Source of the DNA: Symbiodinium kawagutii
Taxonomy: Eukaryota > Sar > Dinophyceae > Suessiales > Symbiodiniaceae
Assembly (NCBI GenBank): GCA_009767595.1
Contig: VSDK01023792.1
Location: 413,173 to 477,172 of the forward strand
Length of the DNA stretch: 64,000 nt
Direction of reading: 5' to 3'
Shown here: piece after piece, positions 37,350-48,539 of the stretch
Layout: each line of letters starts with the position of its first letter
Position numbering within the stretch: the first letter of the stretch is position 1
Program-made: the position numbers and the translations under genes
Notes under the pieces: generated by a model
The model's input: only the letters and a program-made list of their open reading frames with translations
Databases searched by the model: none
What the model was told of the DNA's origin: nothing

Positions 37350-37466
37350 CTGCGGATCAAACCGTGGGGGTTCGTTGTGAATGGGAATCAACTACTGCGG
37401 TGTAGATCACCAATCAGCTGCAAAGTATTCCATCTTCCATTTGGGTGGGGGAAGAGGTGCTTGCAG

Positions 37467-37613
37467 AGGTTGTCCAGCGGCCAGGGGTGACACTGGTGAG
37501 CATTCTATTCCTCTTATCAGGTGGTATCACTCATTATCAAGGGGAGCCACCAGGGATATCACCCCAAGAGACACCCTTTTTCCAGTGTCGCAAGGGCGGA
37601 CAAAACCATGATC
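37467..37613 (+). CDS. Possible terminal exon
   Basis: After GTGCTTGCAG a frame runs to a stop near 37621 with FLLSGGITHYQGEPPGISPQ. GC content is raised and the minus strand has many stops here. The sequence also contains an in-frame GTGAGC...TTATCAG of only 25 bases, too short for an ordinary intron. No family is recognised. Confidence 0.3.
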
Positions 37614-38169
37614 ACACTTGATATATCTCTATGGGAGTAACGTGTTGTTTTGTAGAAATGAACACCAGTTTACATACCTATATGACATCCATGAAATCCA
37701 CACGTGAACCAAAGTCAGTGCAGCAAGTCAATTTCGGTGTACCATGAGATGATCCTTAAAAACTATGGGAATCTTCAAATGGAAAGCACGGACCGTTTGG
37801 CGGTGTCTGCTGGCATCAAAAGACTGAAATCCCAGAGGCGTGCTTGGGTTGGCTTTTTCAGCATCTACGGGTGACAATTTGAGTGATATGTTTTTTCCTC
37901 GCATGGATTCAATGATATTATAGAATTACATACTTTCAAAACAGCTCAGCAAACCTATGCCCTATGCAAACAAAGAGCTGTATAACAATAGGTAATCAGT
38001 TTGAAACATGGAAGTTCCAAGGTATCGGTATATGTATCTTGGCCATACTTGGAGCACCAAGTAGCTCACAAACCGACAAGTAACCAACTGTGCCAATGGG
38101 AGTGAGCCCTGACCAGCTGATGCTTACTAGGGACGCCAGCCTTCTTTAAGGTAAGTCATAGACAGTAAA
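37614..38169. other. Intergenic, no gene seen
   Basis: Lies downstream of the minus-strand stop at 38170 and right of the plus candidate ending near 37613. Nothing gene-like was seen. Confidence 0.4.
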
Positions 38170-39118
38170 TCATTCATCATTGGGAGACCCGCAGGCTTCA
38201 ATCCATGGTGGTGCAAGACATCTCAACACATTTCCGACCATCGCAATTCGCAGCCTGGGAGCAGTGAGAGGTTTGATGATGGTCTGGTGCCCGAGCTTCT
38301 TCAGCTCTTTGTCAGCGGCGTAATTCTCAATGAAGTAACAGCCATCTGCCAGGCGATGGTCAACCAAGGCACTAAGCCAAGGAGGTGGTGAAACACAACC
38401 TGCACCACCGGATATGTGTGCGTTCATGCGTACATCAATATGTGTTGTGTACAAACATACAATATGCACATGTGTACTGTATATGATTACCATATATGCA
38501 GTGTATATTGTGTACGGGCAGCGTATACTCATTCCTGTGCATATTGTATCATATTGTGATCTTAGGCTCCCACATGGATACATATGGTATACACCGTCTG
38601 ACTCCATAGAAGTGTTGGTGGCCAAGTGTGGATTAGTACACGGCCATGATGTTTCGTATATGTTTATATAAACATAGTGTAAACATACATATACAACTAA
38701 AAAGATTATGTATATACCCCTATTGGCATTGATAATCATTGTATTGAACGGGGTGTGCTGAGTCATGCTTACAATACTCAGTCATGCTTCAGAAGCCATG
38801 ATTTTGTTGGTGATTTTGGAAAAGGTCACCATTTGACTACCCAAAAAAAACGTGGTAGCTTATGCGAGTCTTACGCTCAAGGTGATCCCTTTCCGCCCCT
38901 TACTACCAATGAACAACATGATTTTGAGCGTTGCTCAGAGATGACAGGATGCCCCAGGACACATTTCACATAGTAATTCTATGTTAGATGTGCCATTCGT
39001 ATCATTCTGCTGCCCTGGATTCTTCCCAACATCACGTGGCACTCTTGGCAACATGTCCCTGCTATCCCGTCGCACCCTTCTGATAGTACTTGAAGTGCAT
39101 GGAGGCTTTGAAACTCAC
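38170..39118 (-). CDS. Last two exons of an unknown gene
   Basis: Exon 39118-39076 (EFQSLHALQVLSE) and terminal exon 38371-38170 share a split Gly codon. The terminal exon follows a textbook acceptor (TTTCACCACCTCCTTGGCTTAG). It reads LVDHRLADGCYFIENYAADK, a Lys-rich turn, PRLRIAMVGNVLRCLAPPWI and a TGA stop. It is 67 codons including the stop, has the clearest coding character in this part of the window, and no family is recognised. Candidate upstream exons on the same strand lie at 40173, 41025, 42446, 44718-45084 and 47957-48539, suggesting a gene of more than 10 kb. Confidence 0.65.
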
Positions 39119-40172
39119 CTGAGACGCGAAACTTCCAAGTTTCAAGTCGCCAATCCCCAATGCCCTTGACTCTCCTTGCTTTTGCAATTGAGTGTTTAAT
39201 TAACACCAATGATTACAGAAATGTAGAATGTAGAAACCATTTGCACGGGAATACAACAATTGTAAATTGTACGAGTACCAGGCGGTGAGGAATCTTCAAA
39301 AACACAAAATCAGTTCCAGGCGCCAGGATTGTGAGGAGCAATGAAGCCAACAAAACCTGTTGATATCACCAAACGTGATATGCTTTACGCCAGGTGTTTC
39401 AGCATGAAATGAAACTATGTGGATCGAGACACTTCTTCCAGGCAATCACCTGCCTTGCTGCGTTTAAACCCCAGGTACTGCATGAAACGAGCAGAACAAA
39501 ACGAGTTTAGGGAGGGATGACTGTTAGATCGCCAGCTGAGCAGTCACAGCATCGGGCTTCAGAGCCTGTTTCTTTTGATGCATCATTGAAAAATTGGAAA
39601 TCGGTCAATCTTGACCAGATAAAAATTGGCTAATAATGGTCAACCAGGCTCCAGTTATTGCTATACAATACAACAATAATGGTTATCCATAATGAAAATT
39701 GGTTTCTTTCTCTGACCAGGTGTTGGGGGAAACTGACAAGACCATGTCACTAATTATTTCCATTTCATAGCTCTTCGTTGATCTACGTTGAAACATGTTT
39801 GATTACTTTGTTGGCATAAACCCCTGTCTCACTGTGAATGCTACGTCAAGGACCCTGAAACTGGAACCTTAGTGTTGCGCTGGTTGATCTTCAACACTAA
39901 ACCCAGCAGAATTGTGATGTCTATAGATATTAAACTATATCTGCACATGTCAATGCAAGTCAATGTTGTGCACCAAATCATTGCGAAAAATGGTCAACAA
40001 TGCAAAATCTCCACAGTCTAAGTCAACTAAGTCTCTGCCTAACTTAACTTCGCGGAACTTAATTTAGCTTAAGTGAACTTAACTATACTTAACTTAACTT
40101 CCTTAGCAGTAAACAATGACCAACAATGAAACTTCCTGATGGAAACCTTGCTGCAAGCAATTGCACTTGCAC
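39119..40172. other. Probably intron
   Basis: No exon seen. GAACTTAACTTA repeats lie just inside at 40030-40100. Confidence 0.35.
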
Positions 40173-40243
40173 CCATCGGCGCCACCGAAAACACTCCGCG
40201 CGTTCAAAGCCGAGGTCACCAGCAACGCAGCAAGTCCAGACAC
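40173..40243 (-). CDS. Internal exon candidate
   Basis: The acceptor CAGCGTCAG and donor GATGG/GTGCAA bound 71 bases. Following the exon ending at 41025 (one base carried over) it reads GVWTCCVAGDLGFERAECFR. In phase 0 it would read VSGLAALLVTSALNARSVFG, which looks more natural but breaks the phase. Both minus frames are open. Confidence 0.4.
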
Positions 40244-41024
40244 CTGACGCTGATGGCCAGAACTGGTCATGCCAATGGCACGACAATGGCTGGTTAATGG
40301 TATCTTACCAATGGCTTATCATGGTCAGTAGGATAGCCACTGTGGCCAGTTATGGCTAACTAACCAAAGGCTAATAGCTAACAAATGGCTAGTTTACAAG
40401 CTACGGGTAGTTCATGATGGATATATATGCTCCATGATAATCGCAAGTCAAGGCTAGTATCTATAGGTGTCAATTGCTACTAGTCGAGAATGCGGAAGCA
40501 TGATAGGAAGGGTGAAAGAGCAATTGCTTGTATTGCTGATTCAATAGTCAGGAATCTACGGGAATATTAATATAGCAGCTTGTAATCTTCGAGTTCGAGT
40601 CAAAGTATCCAACCTCAAGATTGAATGTCTTGGCTTGGAAATTTCTTGCAACATCCACTTTGCTTTTGAACATTCCATCCGCCTCAATCCCTCTTACACC
40701 CTTACCATTTCGGCCCCTTTCAGAAGAGCTGCACGTGGAGCAAATTGGATAGAAAGCAGTTTGCTCTATTTCTCTGATCTCCACGTTACCATTGCAGAAT
40801 AAAAACAATTGATCTCAGCTCACGTGACCAATGACCAATGGTCACAAGATGTCATAATGCAACTCCACATATCAGAGCTACAGATCGGTCTTTGAGGAAA
40901 TTAGTGGACCTCATATTGACATTATCAAATAGCTGATTGTATTTTGGCTGCTGATCCGTTTCCAAACTGGGCAGCATTTTGCTTGCCCACGGAATTGCTT
41001 ACCTGGTCAAGCGGTTTAGTTTAC

Positions 41025-41131
41025 CACAGGACTTGATGAGCAGTGGCCAACCCACGGGATTCGATGGCAGTTCCTCGAGGTCGTAGCCCTGCCCGGTTTG
41101 ACGCAGATCAACGAAGCGAGGATCGGATCGC
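41025..41131 (-). CDS. Internal exon, unknown protein
   Basis: A frame of 35 codons (RSDPRFVDLRQTGQGYDLEE then LPSNPVGWPLLIKSC) ends at a donor TGTG/GTAAAC with one base carried over. The acceptor could be CATTGAG at 41132 or CGCCAG at about 41164; both keep this frame. Acidic and Pro/Trp-containing composition is convincing, and the plus strand is broken. Likely part of the gene ending at 38170. Confidence 0.55.
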
Positions 41132-42198
41132 CTCAATGTGGAAGGCCACCACCATGCCATCTTCCTGGCGACCAATCACGGGCTGAGTCGCGGTAGCTGA
41201 GCTTCAGCGGCCAAGCAGAAACCAATGGAACCAAGGGCAATACAAGCAGCAAACAAGGCCGCACACAACCACATTTCTTATCAACATCATATCAGCAGCA
41301 ACACCCCCATAAAAGCAAACAACATATTGGTACAGCCAGCTGCGATATCACCAGCAACAGTAGAATGGAAACCCCAAACTATAAATGTTGCCAGCAAATA
41401 CGGATACCCGAAAACGATGGATCTGTGGCACTTCAATCAGGAAACCGCACCATTCCCAAGGTGCTGCATTGAGTGGGGTTGTGCCAATGGGTTGCTACGG
41501 GATGTTTGATATGTCAAATGCAAACGCAAGCCAAAATGCATGTAAATGTATGAAATTATGCATGTGCGACTTAAGGATACGTCATATACATGAGGATGAT
41601 TGATACTGATGTATTCTGATATATATATATATAAATATTAATATAGATTGATTAGTATACTGATTATTCATCAGAATATCTATTGTATCGTCATGTACTG
41701 ATGAGTCCACACGATTTGATTCACAAATTGATCTCACGCAGATCCTGCGAGGTGGACAACTTGTCATCATGTGGAATGCAAATGCCCTGCATCCGGATGA
41801 TGGCCAGGGGTTATGCGAGCACAGTTTTTTGCTTTTTGGTTCCTACAGGTTGAATGGAAGGTCAGGTAAAATACTGATGGTATTGTACAAATGGATATTG
41901 ATGTCTCTGTATCCGTTCTAATAACCACGGGGTATCCTATCAGGACACATCTATGACAAAAACTAATTGAGCCATACCAGCGTGGTGGATTGATACCCGG
42001 AATGATTTTCAGCCAACCGTCACCATATTCCGAGCAACTTTGGGGGCATCAGGTGTGGATCGCCATGGAATTGCCCCAGCATTCCAAAATCACCATCCAC
42101 AGCTGACCATTCCATCGATCACAAAACTGTAACTACATGCAAACATTCCATGAACTAGAGTCAGTCTTTGTATATCTTTGTTGGGATATTCAGCTATG

Positions 42199-42300
42199 TG
42201 GGTGTTCTCACGTCACAGGGGGACCCCCAAATCATCCATTGTTTCTCAATTCTAATGATCAACAACCATGTTTGGACCCAAATATGGCTTGAGAAACTAC
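42199..42300 (+). repeat. Foldback family 1 copy
   Basis: Begins TGGGTGTTCTCACGTCACAG, then GGGGACCCCCAAATCATCC, and ends AATATGGCTTGAGAAACTAC. Arms are inverted and near-complementary. Confidence 0.8.
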
Positions 42301-42445
42301 TATAGAGCTGGTGTCTCCTATTCTTGCTGCTTGTTGGTTATGATCCCCCATTATTAACAGCCATACAAATCCTTCGTCATGACCCAGAGCTCCACATGAA
42401 ACTCACTCTGAGATAGAGACCTTGGCGGCCACGGATTCACCCCAC

Positions 42446-42534
42446 CTTGGTGCCAGTGACGTCGCGACCGGTTTCGTAGCTGCTGATGGCGGGTTGCTTT
42501 TCCACCCACGTCCTGAGCCGGAGACACGTTACAC
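42446..42534 (-). CDS. Internal exon, unknown protein, frame uncertain
   Basis: Borders: acceptor TGCCTTCTCCAG and donor CACCAAG/GTGGGG. The best frame reads two bases plus 29 codons (RTWVEKQPAISSYETGRDVT then GTK). Using a later acceptor (CCGGCTCAG) a Pro/Ala/Ser-rich frame would keep phase with the exon at 41131. The plus strand is open as well but has no donor. Confidence 0.45.
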
Positions 42535-42636
42535 CTGGAGAAGGCATAGGGATCAGGATCAACTTCACCAATTTAAACGGTTAAATCATCATAGTTACAT
42601 TATTACATTGGTGATTCAATATGATAGATAAATAAA

Positions 42637-42665
42637 TATGTATAATATATATATATAATATATAT

Positions 42666-42706
<41 letters not shown>

Positions 42707-42895
42707 AATATAATATATAATATATATATATAGTATATAATATATAATATATATATAATATATATTATACATATATATGTATAATATATATTTATATTTA
42801 TTTATAAATATATAGGTGATTAAATAATAGTTCTATTGGTGATACATAGTTAGATAAATCAACATATATATATATATATATATACATATTGTTGA
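42637..42895. repeat. AT-rich microsatellite cluster
   Basis: (TA)n tracts with ATAATATAT variants at 42637-42800 and a pure run at 42864-42882. Low-complexity DNA, likely able to unpair or cruciform. Confidence 0.95.
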
Positions 42896-44097
42896 TGTAA
42901 CCAACTTAAATGTTCATAGTTCTCATTGATGATCATATTCAGTGATCATTGATCATCAATCATAAGTCTGAGGTGAAATGCAATGTCTGTTAGATGTTAA
43001 TTTCAATGATCTTCTAAATTCAGGAAGCATGATGATCAAAAACACACTTATAACATGTGAATTACAAAACGTACTATGTTTATGATAATAACTATCCATG
43101 ACAAAAACTATGTATATACATAAGAGCATTCACAATCTTTCTTTAGTATCCAACCGAAATGTGTGCGTGAAAAAAAAGGTACTGCTTTGGTAGATTGAAC
43201 ATGTCCCTGTTAGGGAACATGTGGTACGGTTTACACGTATCATCCAATGTGAAGGTGTCCCAATGCAATTTTGATGCATCAACTGTGCATGAAACAACCG
43301 ATTGGTGGTTCACCACGAACCATCAGTCGGCATTCACCATTCACTGGGATTGTAGAGGGAGTGCTTCTACCAAAGACCTGTCATATTGCTTCATGAACTT
43401 GGGGTTTCATAATGATTCATCCCTGGGCTAGCACTATGGCAATCAGCAAGGACTAGCATTGGGACAAACCATCGGCACCAAAATGAATTCATTCATAGAC
43501 ATTCACCCTGGAATAGAAGTTGTTCAAAGCTTTTATACCTTTGTCATCAGCAAATATCAAGATCACCTCAGTTGGAATTCATGATAAGTCGCTTCATTCT
43601 TCATTTGATATGAGGTAGCGGCTAGCGGCTTGGCACATCAACACATCAGTTTTTGGCAGAAGGAATCCTGCATTTGAGCATCGTCCAAAATGTATGATTC
43701 AACGCAATGGACATATGGGTTCTCTTACGCCGCAGCTTACGCGTTACTTACGCGACCACAGTTTTGATGATGCGAGCTGCTCGGTTGGCCAAGAGCCTCT
43801 CACGGGTATGTCACTACTCAACTTGGGATTCAGGTTTCTTTAGATACGTCAATAACCTAAAAATATCACTACTCAACTTGGGAGCTGGCAGTCTTGAAAA
43901 CAGTCCACACGCCGGTGTGACTCCCAAATCTCCATCCAAGCTGCCAAAACTTGGCCTTAGCAGCTGATCATGACCCCGGACGCTGTTTCTAACGCGTTGG
44001 ACCATGGGTTTCAACCCACGATGGCAGGGATCCACCGTAGTCAACCGCACTACCGGGTAGTGACAACTTCCCTGGCAAAAGTCAATCCCCAACAAAG
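42896..44097. other. No firm exon
   Basis: Low-GC sequence. An island at 43970-44060 is open on both strands (plus includes DAVSNALDHGFQPTMAGIHR) with no clear borders. Confidence 0.35.
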
Positions 44098-44155
44098 CCA
44101 ACTGTGGGAGGTGGACACTGCAAACCTGCGAATTCTCAGGGCATTGGAGAAGGAG
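44098..44155 (+). CDS. Possible internal exon
   Basis: The acceptor CAACAAAG and donor AAGGAG/GTGCTT frame one base and 19 codons (QLWEVDTANLRILRALEKE), a helical, charged segment that stays open past the donor to 44200. It lies on the plus strand, inside the span of the proposed minus-strand gene ending at 38170. So either that gene is really two genes or this is a false exon. Confidence 0.35.
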
Positions 44156-44717
44156 GTGCTTGGCATTTCGTCACGCTTGTCCCCATTCAAAGTCAGATGC
44201 CTTTAAAATAAATGTTTCAACGATTCTCAACGCATCCAAAAAGTTTGCTTCCAAATCATCAAGAATCATTTTATTTGGAAGCTGATCCTTTGTGTCAAGA
44301 ACTTTCAGCGATGACCATTATGGTCTAGGTGAAAATCCAATGTTATCCGGATGGTAGTTACACTCATCACAAAATGTGAGTGATTGTATGTAATATTATG
44401 TGTATGGTGTGGGTCATGCGTTCGATTTATTCTCCCCAAATTTGGTTGACAACAACATGAGTCACACCATTGCTTTGATTTTCATTATTTTCCTATCGCT
44501 GTACCTTTACATTGTCGATTTGACCCTTCAAGAAGAACATGACTCACAAACATACCCTTAATCAGTCTTAATCATATATCATGTGGTCATATTTGCCGAT
44601 TGTCACTACCATCCATGAGTGAAAACATGATCCACGGGGCTAACCGTTGGTGACCCATGGTGAGCCCTGTGATTCACCCGTTGGATTTTGCAATTCGCAT
44701 CTCCTGGACCCAGCCAC

Positions 44718-45084
44718 CTGGAACTTCTCCGGAGTCATGTCCTGGCCGTGGAAAAACATGACCGAATCCCAGAATGGTTAGGGTTGAATCATGTCCAATA
44801 AGCAATGGCTAATCTATTTTTTATTCCAACATGGCGCTGCAGCGAAGCTCAGCACTACTCATGGTGGTGTGTTACACGGCCATGAGCATCTCAATCAGGT
44901 CCTAATCATCACCGCAAAGTGATCAACAATTGGATCCTTTGTTTTGATGTTGCTTCATGAAATAATGGTGCTGATGTGCATTGACTTTTAATCGTCAGCT
45001 GTATTCCCCAGCCCGATCTCCGGACCTCAATAGGATCAGTGAGGATGCCCTTCTTGCCGGGCTGGATGGTGGAGTCCACATCAG
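44718..45084 (-). CDS. Two in-phase exons, unknown protein
   Basis: Exon 45084-45026 (two bases plus DVDSTIQPGKKGILTDPIE) ends at ATTGAG/GTCCGG. Exon 44741-44718 (DMTPEKFQ, acceptor TTTTTCCACGGCCAG, donor TTCCAG/GTGGCT) joins it in phase 0. Both are GC-richer than their flanks. The 8-codon exon is very small and is the less certain. They probably belong to the minus-strand gene ending at 38170. Confidence 0.5.
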
Positions 45085-45333
45085 CTGTGCACCTTGCAGC
45101 CATGGTTTCCTGCCGATTATTCCCATCAACCAAACCAGGCATCATGCGACCCATTCCCCGTGAAAACCAAACGGTCAGAACCTTCAACTGCTGAACAGGA
45201 ACCCCAACAGAAGCACTCTGTCAAACACTTCAACCCACCAACAAACCCCACCAAACAAACCAATCAACCAAAAGAAACACACATTTGACCACCATTGGCA
45301 CCAAAAAAAGCCACAACGACCAGAACTACTACC

Positions 45334-45376
45334 ATTGCTTCTTCTTCTTCTTCTACTACTACTACTACTACTACTG

Positions 45377-45407
<31 letters not shown>

Positions 45408-45424
45408 AACTACTACTACTACTG
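45334..45424. repeat. (TTC)n/(TAC)n microsatellite
   Basis: Trinucleotide array with imperfect blocks. It produces poly-Ser, Thr, Val and Arg frames on both strands. Confidence 0.95.
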
Positions 45425-45734
45425 GTGGTACTGCTGAAAAGAAAGAAACACACATATTACCATATTTTTGTCGCTACTCGATCGCAAGTGTAACAAGCAA
45501 CGGTTCACAACGCTTGGCTAATTTCAACCCTTACATACAATACAAACAAAGCAGTTAGACTCTGGGTGTCGTGACATGCTTAACTTGGCCATGAAGCGAG
45601 CTATGCTCCCGCTATGAGTTTCAGGATGTTGGTAAGCTTGGTACCCCAAACACAGGAAAATCCAAAGCCTCCACAAATCAACACAACGGAAAAACGTGCA
45701 AAAAGACATGTTTAAAGGATACGCCTTGAAGATT

Positions 45735-45902
45735 GACTGATTGATTGTTTGATTGATTGATTGATTGATTGAATGAATGATTGATTGATTGATTGATTGA
45801 ATGAATGATTGATTGATTGATTGAATGATTGATTGATTGATTGAATGATTGATCGATTGAATGATTGATTGATTGATTGAATGATCGATTGATTGATTGA
45901 CT
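45735..45902. repeat. (GATT)n microsatellite with GAATGA variants
   Basis: About 165 bp of GATTGATTGA units with regular GAATGA interruptions. It produces Asn/Gln/Ser/Ile-rich minus-strand frames that are artefacts. Confidence 0.95.
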
Positions 45903-46017
45903 TTTTGCTTGCTTGCTTGATTGAAGATAATTGTGGACATGTCATAGGAGGTCTGTTGTCGAGGTTGTTGCTTAACTCCCCTATCCCTTGAACGCCCCAA
46001 GAGTTGGGCGGCCCCAG

Positions 46018-46101
46018 GTGATGGTTCTCAATCGCGACGAGTTGTTGGAAGTGGCGCGAGAGTTTGAGCAAGCAGACAGACAGTTGAGGACTGCAGGGCA
46101 G
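46018..46101 (+). CDS. Exon with coiled-coil character
   Basis: The acceptor GGCGGCCCCAG opens a 28-codon phase-0 frame (VMVLNRDELLEVAREFEQAD then RQLRTAGQ) rich in Glu, Leu and Arg in a heptad-like order. A GT donor is absent; the end at CAG/GAAGAC would be a GA donor. The minus strand is open too but less charged. Unknown protein. Confidence 0.45.
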
Positions 46102-46259
46102 GAAGACCATGGACGACCATGGAGAACCATGTGTTTGCCATGTTTGTTTATTGTTTAAACATGTTCGCCCGAGCCTTAGGGTTTGCCCCGCATGGGTCTG
46201 AGAACATTTCCCAACGCTCAAATTCCTGCACAAGGCCATTGTTTTTTGACTTCTGAGTT

Positions 46260-46343
46260 ATCAAACCCTAAACCTCAAACCCTAAAATCCTAAAACCAAA
46301 ACCCTAAAACCCTAAAACCAAAACCCTAAAACCCTAAACCATA
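46260..46343 (+). repeat. Interstitial telomere-like CCCTAAA tract
   Basis: About ten CCCTAAA-type units, degenerated with extra A residues and one CCTCAAA. Read on the other strand this is TTTAGGG, the Arabidopsis-type telomere repeat reported from dinoflagellates. A short decayed internal copy, so the region is not at a chromosome end. Confidence 0.9.
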
Positions 46344-46369
46344 AATCACTGCGTATAGCATAGCCAGTG

Positions 46370-46854
46370 TTTTCGCATCTTGTCCAAGCCATCTCGACCT
46401 TGTACAACATGCTCCATTGCAGTGGCGCTTGATGTGGTGGGGCGAACGTTAAGGCCGGAGGGAACATGTTTTCTGAGTAGGCTCCTGCTTCAGGCTGGAA
46501 GGCAACTTCCAAGAACAAATATGGGCAACTGGCCATAACAACTGATGGCAATTTCCAAGTTGTTACAACTTCCCTTGTAATTCTGATTGAATTAACAGAC
46601 TGATGGGCAGATTGGAGAAAAAAACTTGGAGTTGACAACTGATACCTGCGGAAAGTAGAACAACTCTGAGCGTGAGGATCGTAATGAATTCCATAACGAG
46701 AAACGACCCATAAAGATATGGGAGTGTTGGCAATACGGCTCATCACTAGGAGTGAATTCCATTTATCCTCAGGCTGATTGTTGGATCTATCCGGGTCGAA
46801 GATTCCGCCGCCGCTGGGTTCCCAAGCTCCACAGTTGATGAGCCAGTCAGCCAT
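46370..46854 (-). CDS. Long open frame, doubtful
   Basis: A minus-strand frame from an ATG at 46854 stays open for about 160 codons up to the telomere-like tract, the longest non-repetitive frame in the window. It starts MADWLINCGAWEPSGGGIFD. Base composition across most of it is as low in GC as the introns, and only the first 25 codons look coding-rich. Possibly one real exon near 46780-46854 read through into intron. No family is recognised. Confidence 0.25.
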
Positions 46855-47956
46855 CCAAACATGATCCTGGAACTCGGCCGTTTGCTCGCCGGCATGTCAT
46901 GTGCCTATGATCACAGAACTGTTACACCCAGATGTTGGAAAATTGCATGCAATGTATTTGGTATTGTGTTTTACATATATACATATACATTCATATGATA
47001 TATCCACACACGCATATATATATATATATATAATTATAAATTGTATATACGTATGTGCGGAGATGGACACCTGTCGCACCCACGAAAGACAGATTGTTGC
47101 AGGAGATCACCCGCGAAACAGTTTCACAGGACTACACAGGCTTCCGCTAAGGTTCAAATAACGATAAAGCATGATGAAACCACTACGATCGCTACCACTA
47201 TACCTCTACTACAATTGCCTACCACTGCTACTGCTGCTACGAGTATAGTATAGTTTCGATTACAATGCATCTTACAATGCATCTGCATGAATGGTTGGTT
47301 GGTACATCTGCATCCGTCCTTAAATTTGTTTCCACGCACGCACAAGTACCCCCATGCCGACTGCTACATGTGATAATTGGAACATCTATGAACATGGGTC
47401 CAACTTGGACATAGTTTGAAAGAACCACTGGACAACTAGATGAATAATCACAAAGAGTCAGGAATCGGTTACACTATTCAGCAAAATCAGTGGGCAATCA
47501 CCAACATGATTTCAGAATTTTGAGGGGTGGCCGTGGTCAAATGACAAGAAACCTACGCACTATACTGTGCATAAGTGCTATGCAAACAAAAAGACATTCG
47601 TAGACAATGTACCATGAGTGTAAACATCTGAATACTTTAATGTCCATGACTCATGGTAAAGAAGAAAATAAATGTCCACTCATGGTAAAGTATTTTACTT
47701 TCGGAGGTCTGTACCATGAGTGTAAAGATCTGTCCCAGGAAAGTGAGTTTCCATCCACATTCAAACGGACCTATACGATCTGGAAGAACACATACACAAG
47801 TGTCACAAGCCATGTATAATGAATGTGTAATATGCAGTAATTACAGTATACACCTAACTCAGAATAGTTAAGCAAACAATCTTCTTTGATTGAGGGAGGT
47901 TTATATTCTCATCCCATTCAGCCACACTATTGCCTATACTTGCGGGGAGGAAGAAC
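46855..47956. other. No gene seen
   Basis: An AT microsatellite at 47012-47032 and a repeated GTACCATGAGTGTAAA motif (47608, 47710). No supported exon. Confidence 0.45.
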
Positions 47957-48539
47957 CTACGGAAGTTCCGGTGCCCAGCCTGGTGTAGCTGGACAGCGCC
48001 GTCCAGCTTCAAGCTATCTAAATCTCGAAGAAAATGCAGCGGGGAGTCAGCAGTGCGCTTGATAAACTATGCATTCGACCTTTGGATTATATCCATGCCA
48101 TCTTACCTGAACAAAATGAGCATTCCGATTATGATTCTGATGAGCATTCAGTCTTTACATGAATTCCGATTGCGACATGTGGACTTGTACTTTAAGGTCT
48201 GTGAAAGACTAAATTGGAGTCTTTTAGCAGTAGTCTCCCTTTAGCAGTAGTCTGCCATAGTTTCTTTAAAGGACAATCCCATGCCTCCGGCTGCGATTCG
48301 CATCGGTGCTCTGACCTCTCGACTGAACTCGAAGCTCTTAGGGGGACAAGAAATGAGCCATCTCTTGTAGGAAGCTAATGATGGTTGCTAAATGTTACTA
48401 GTCATTATAATGTCTGATAATGGAAGTTTTCATGGTTGACCATTGGTTTACCTTCTACAGTTCCAGCTGCACGATCGAAGCTGCGAACATTGTCTACTTC
48501 CGAGGTCACATGCTGCCTGTCAGCAAACATTTTGTGGAC
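47957..48539 (-). CDS. Three in-phase exons, unknown protein
   Basis: Exon 48539-48459 (VHKMFADRQHVTSEVDNVRS then FDRAAGT, donor /GTAGAA), exon 48336-48316 (SFEFSRE, acceptor TTTCTTGTCCCCCTAAG, donor /GTCAGA) and exon 48057-47980 (RTADSPLHFLRDLDSLKLDG then AVQLHQ) all join in phase 0. The last ends at a GC donor (CACCAG/GCTGGG) or extends to a GT donor at 47957. The first exon has a second possible donor seven bases on (GTAAAC), which would break the phase. Charged, soluble-type composition. It may be the 5' part of the minus-strand gene ending at 38170. Confidence 0.55.

Noticed and set aside
43970..44040. tRNA-like GGGTTTCAACCC stretch
   Set aside because: No acceptor stem, D arm or anticodon arm can be formed around it; the 29050 GGTTCGATCC stretch fails likewise.
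45184..45558. Ser-, Val- and Thr-rich open frames
   Set aside because: Products of the (TTC)n/(TAC)n microsatellite.
45524..46239. Two minus-strand frames of 158 and 175 codons, rich in Asn, Gln, Ser and Ile
   Set aside because: They run through the (GATT)n array; repetition keeps the frames open, not coding selection.
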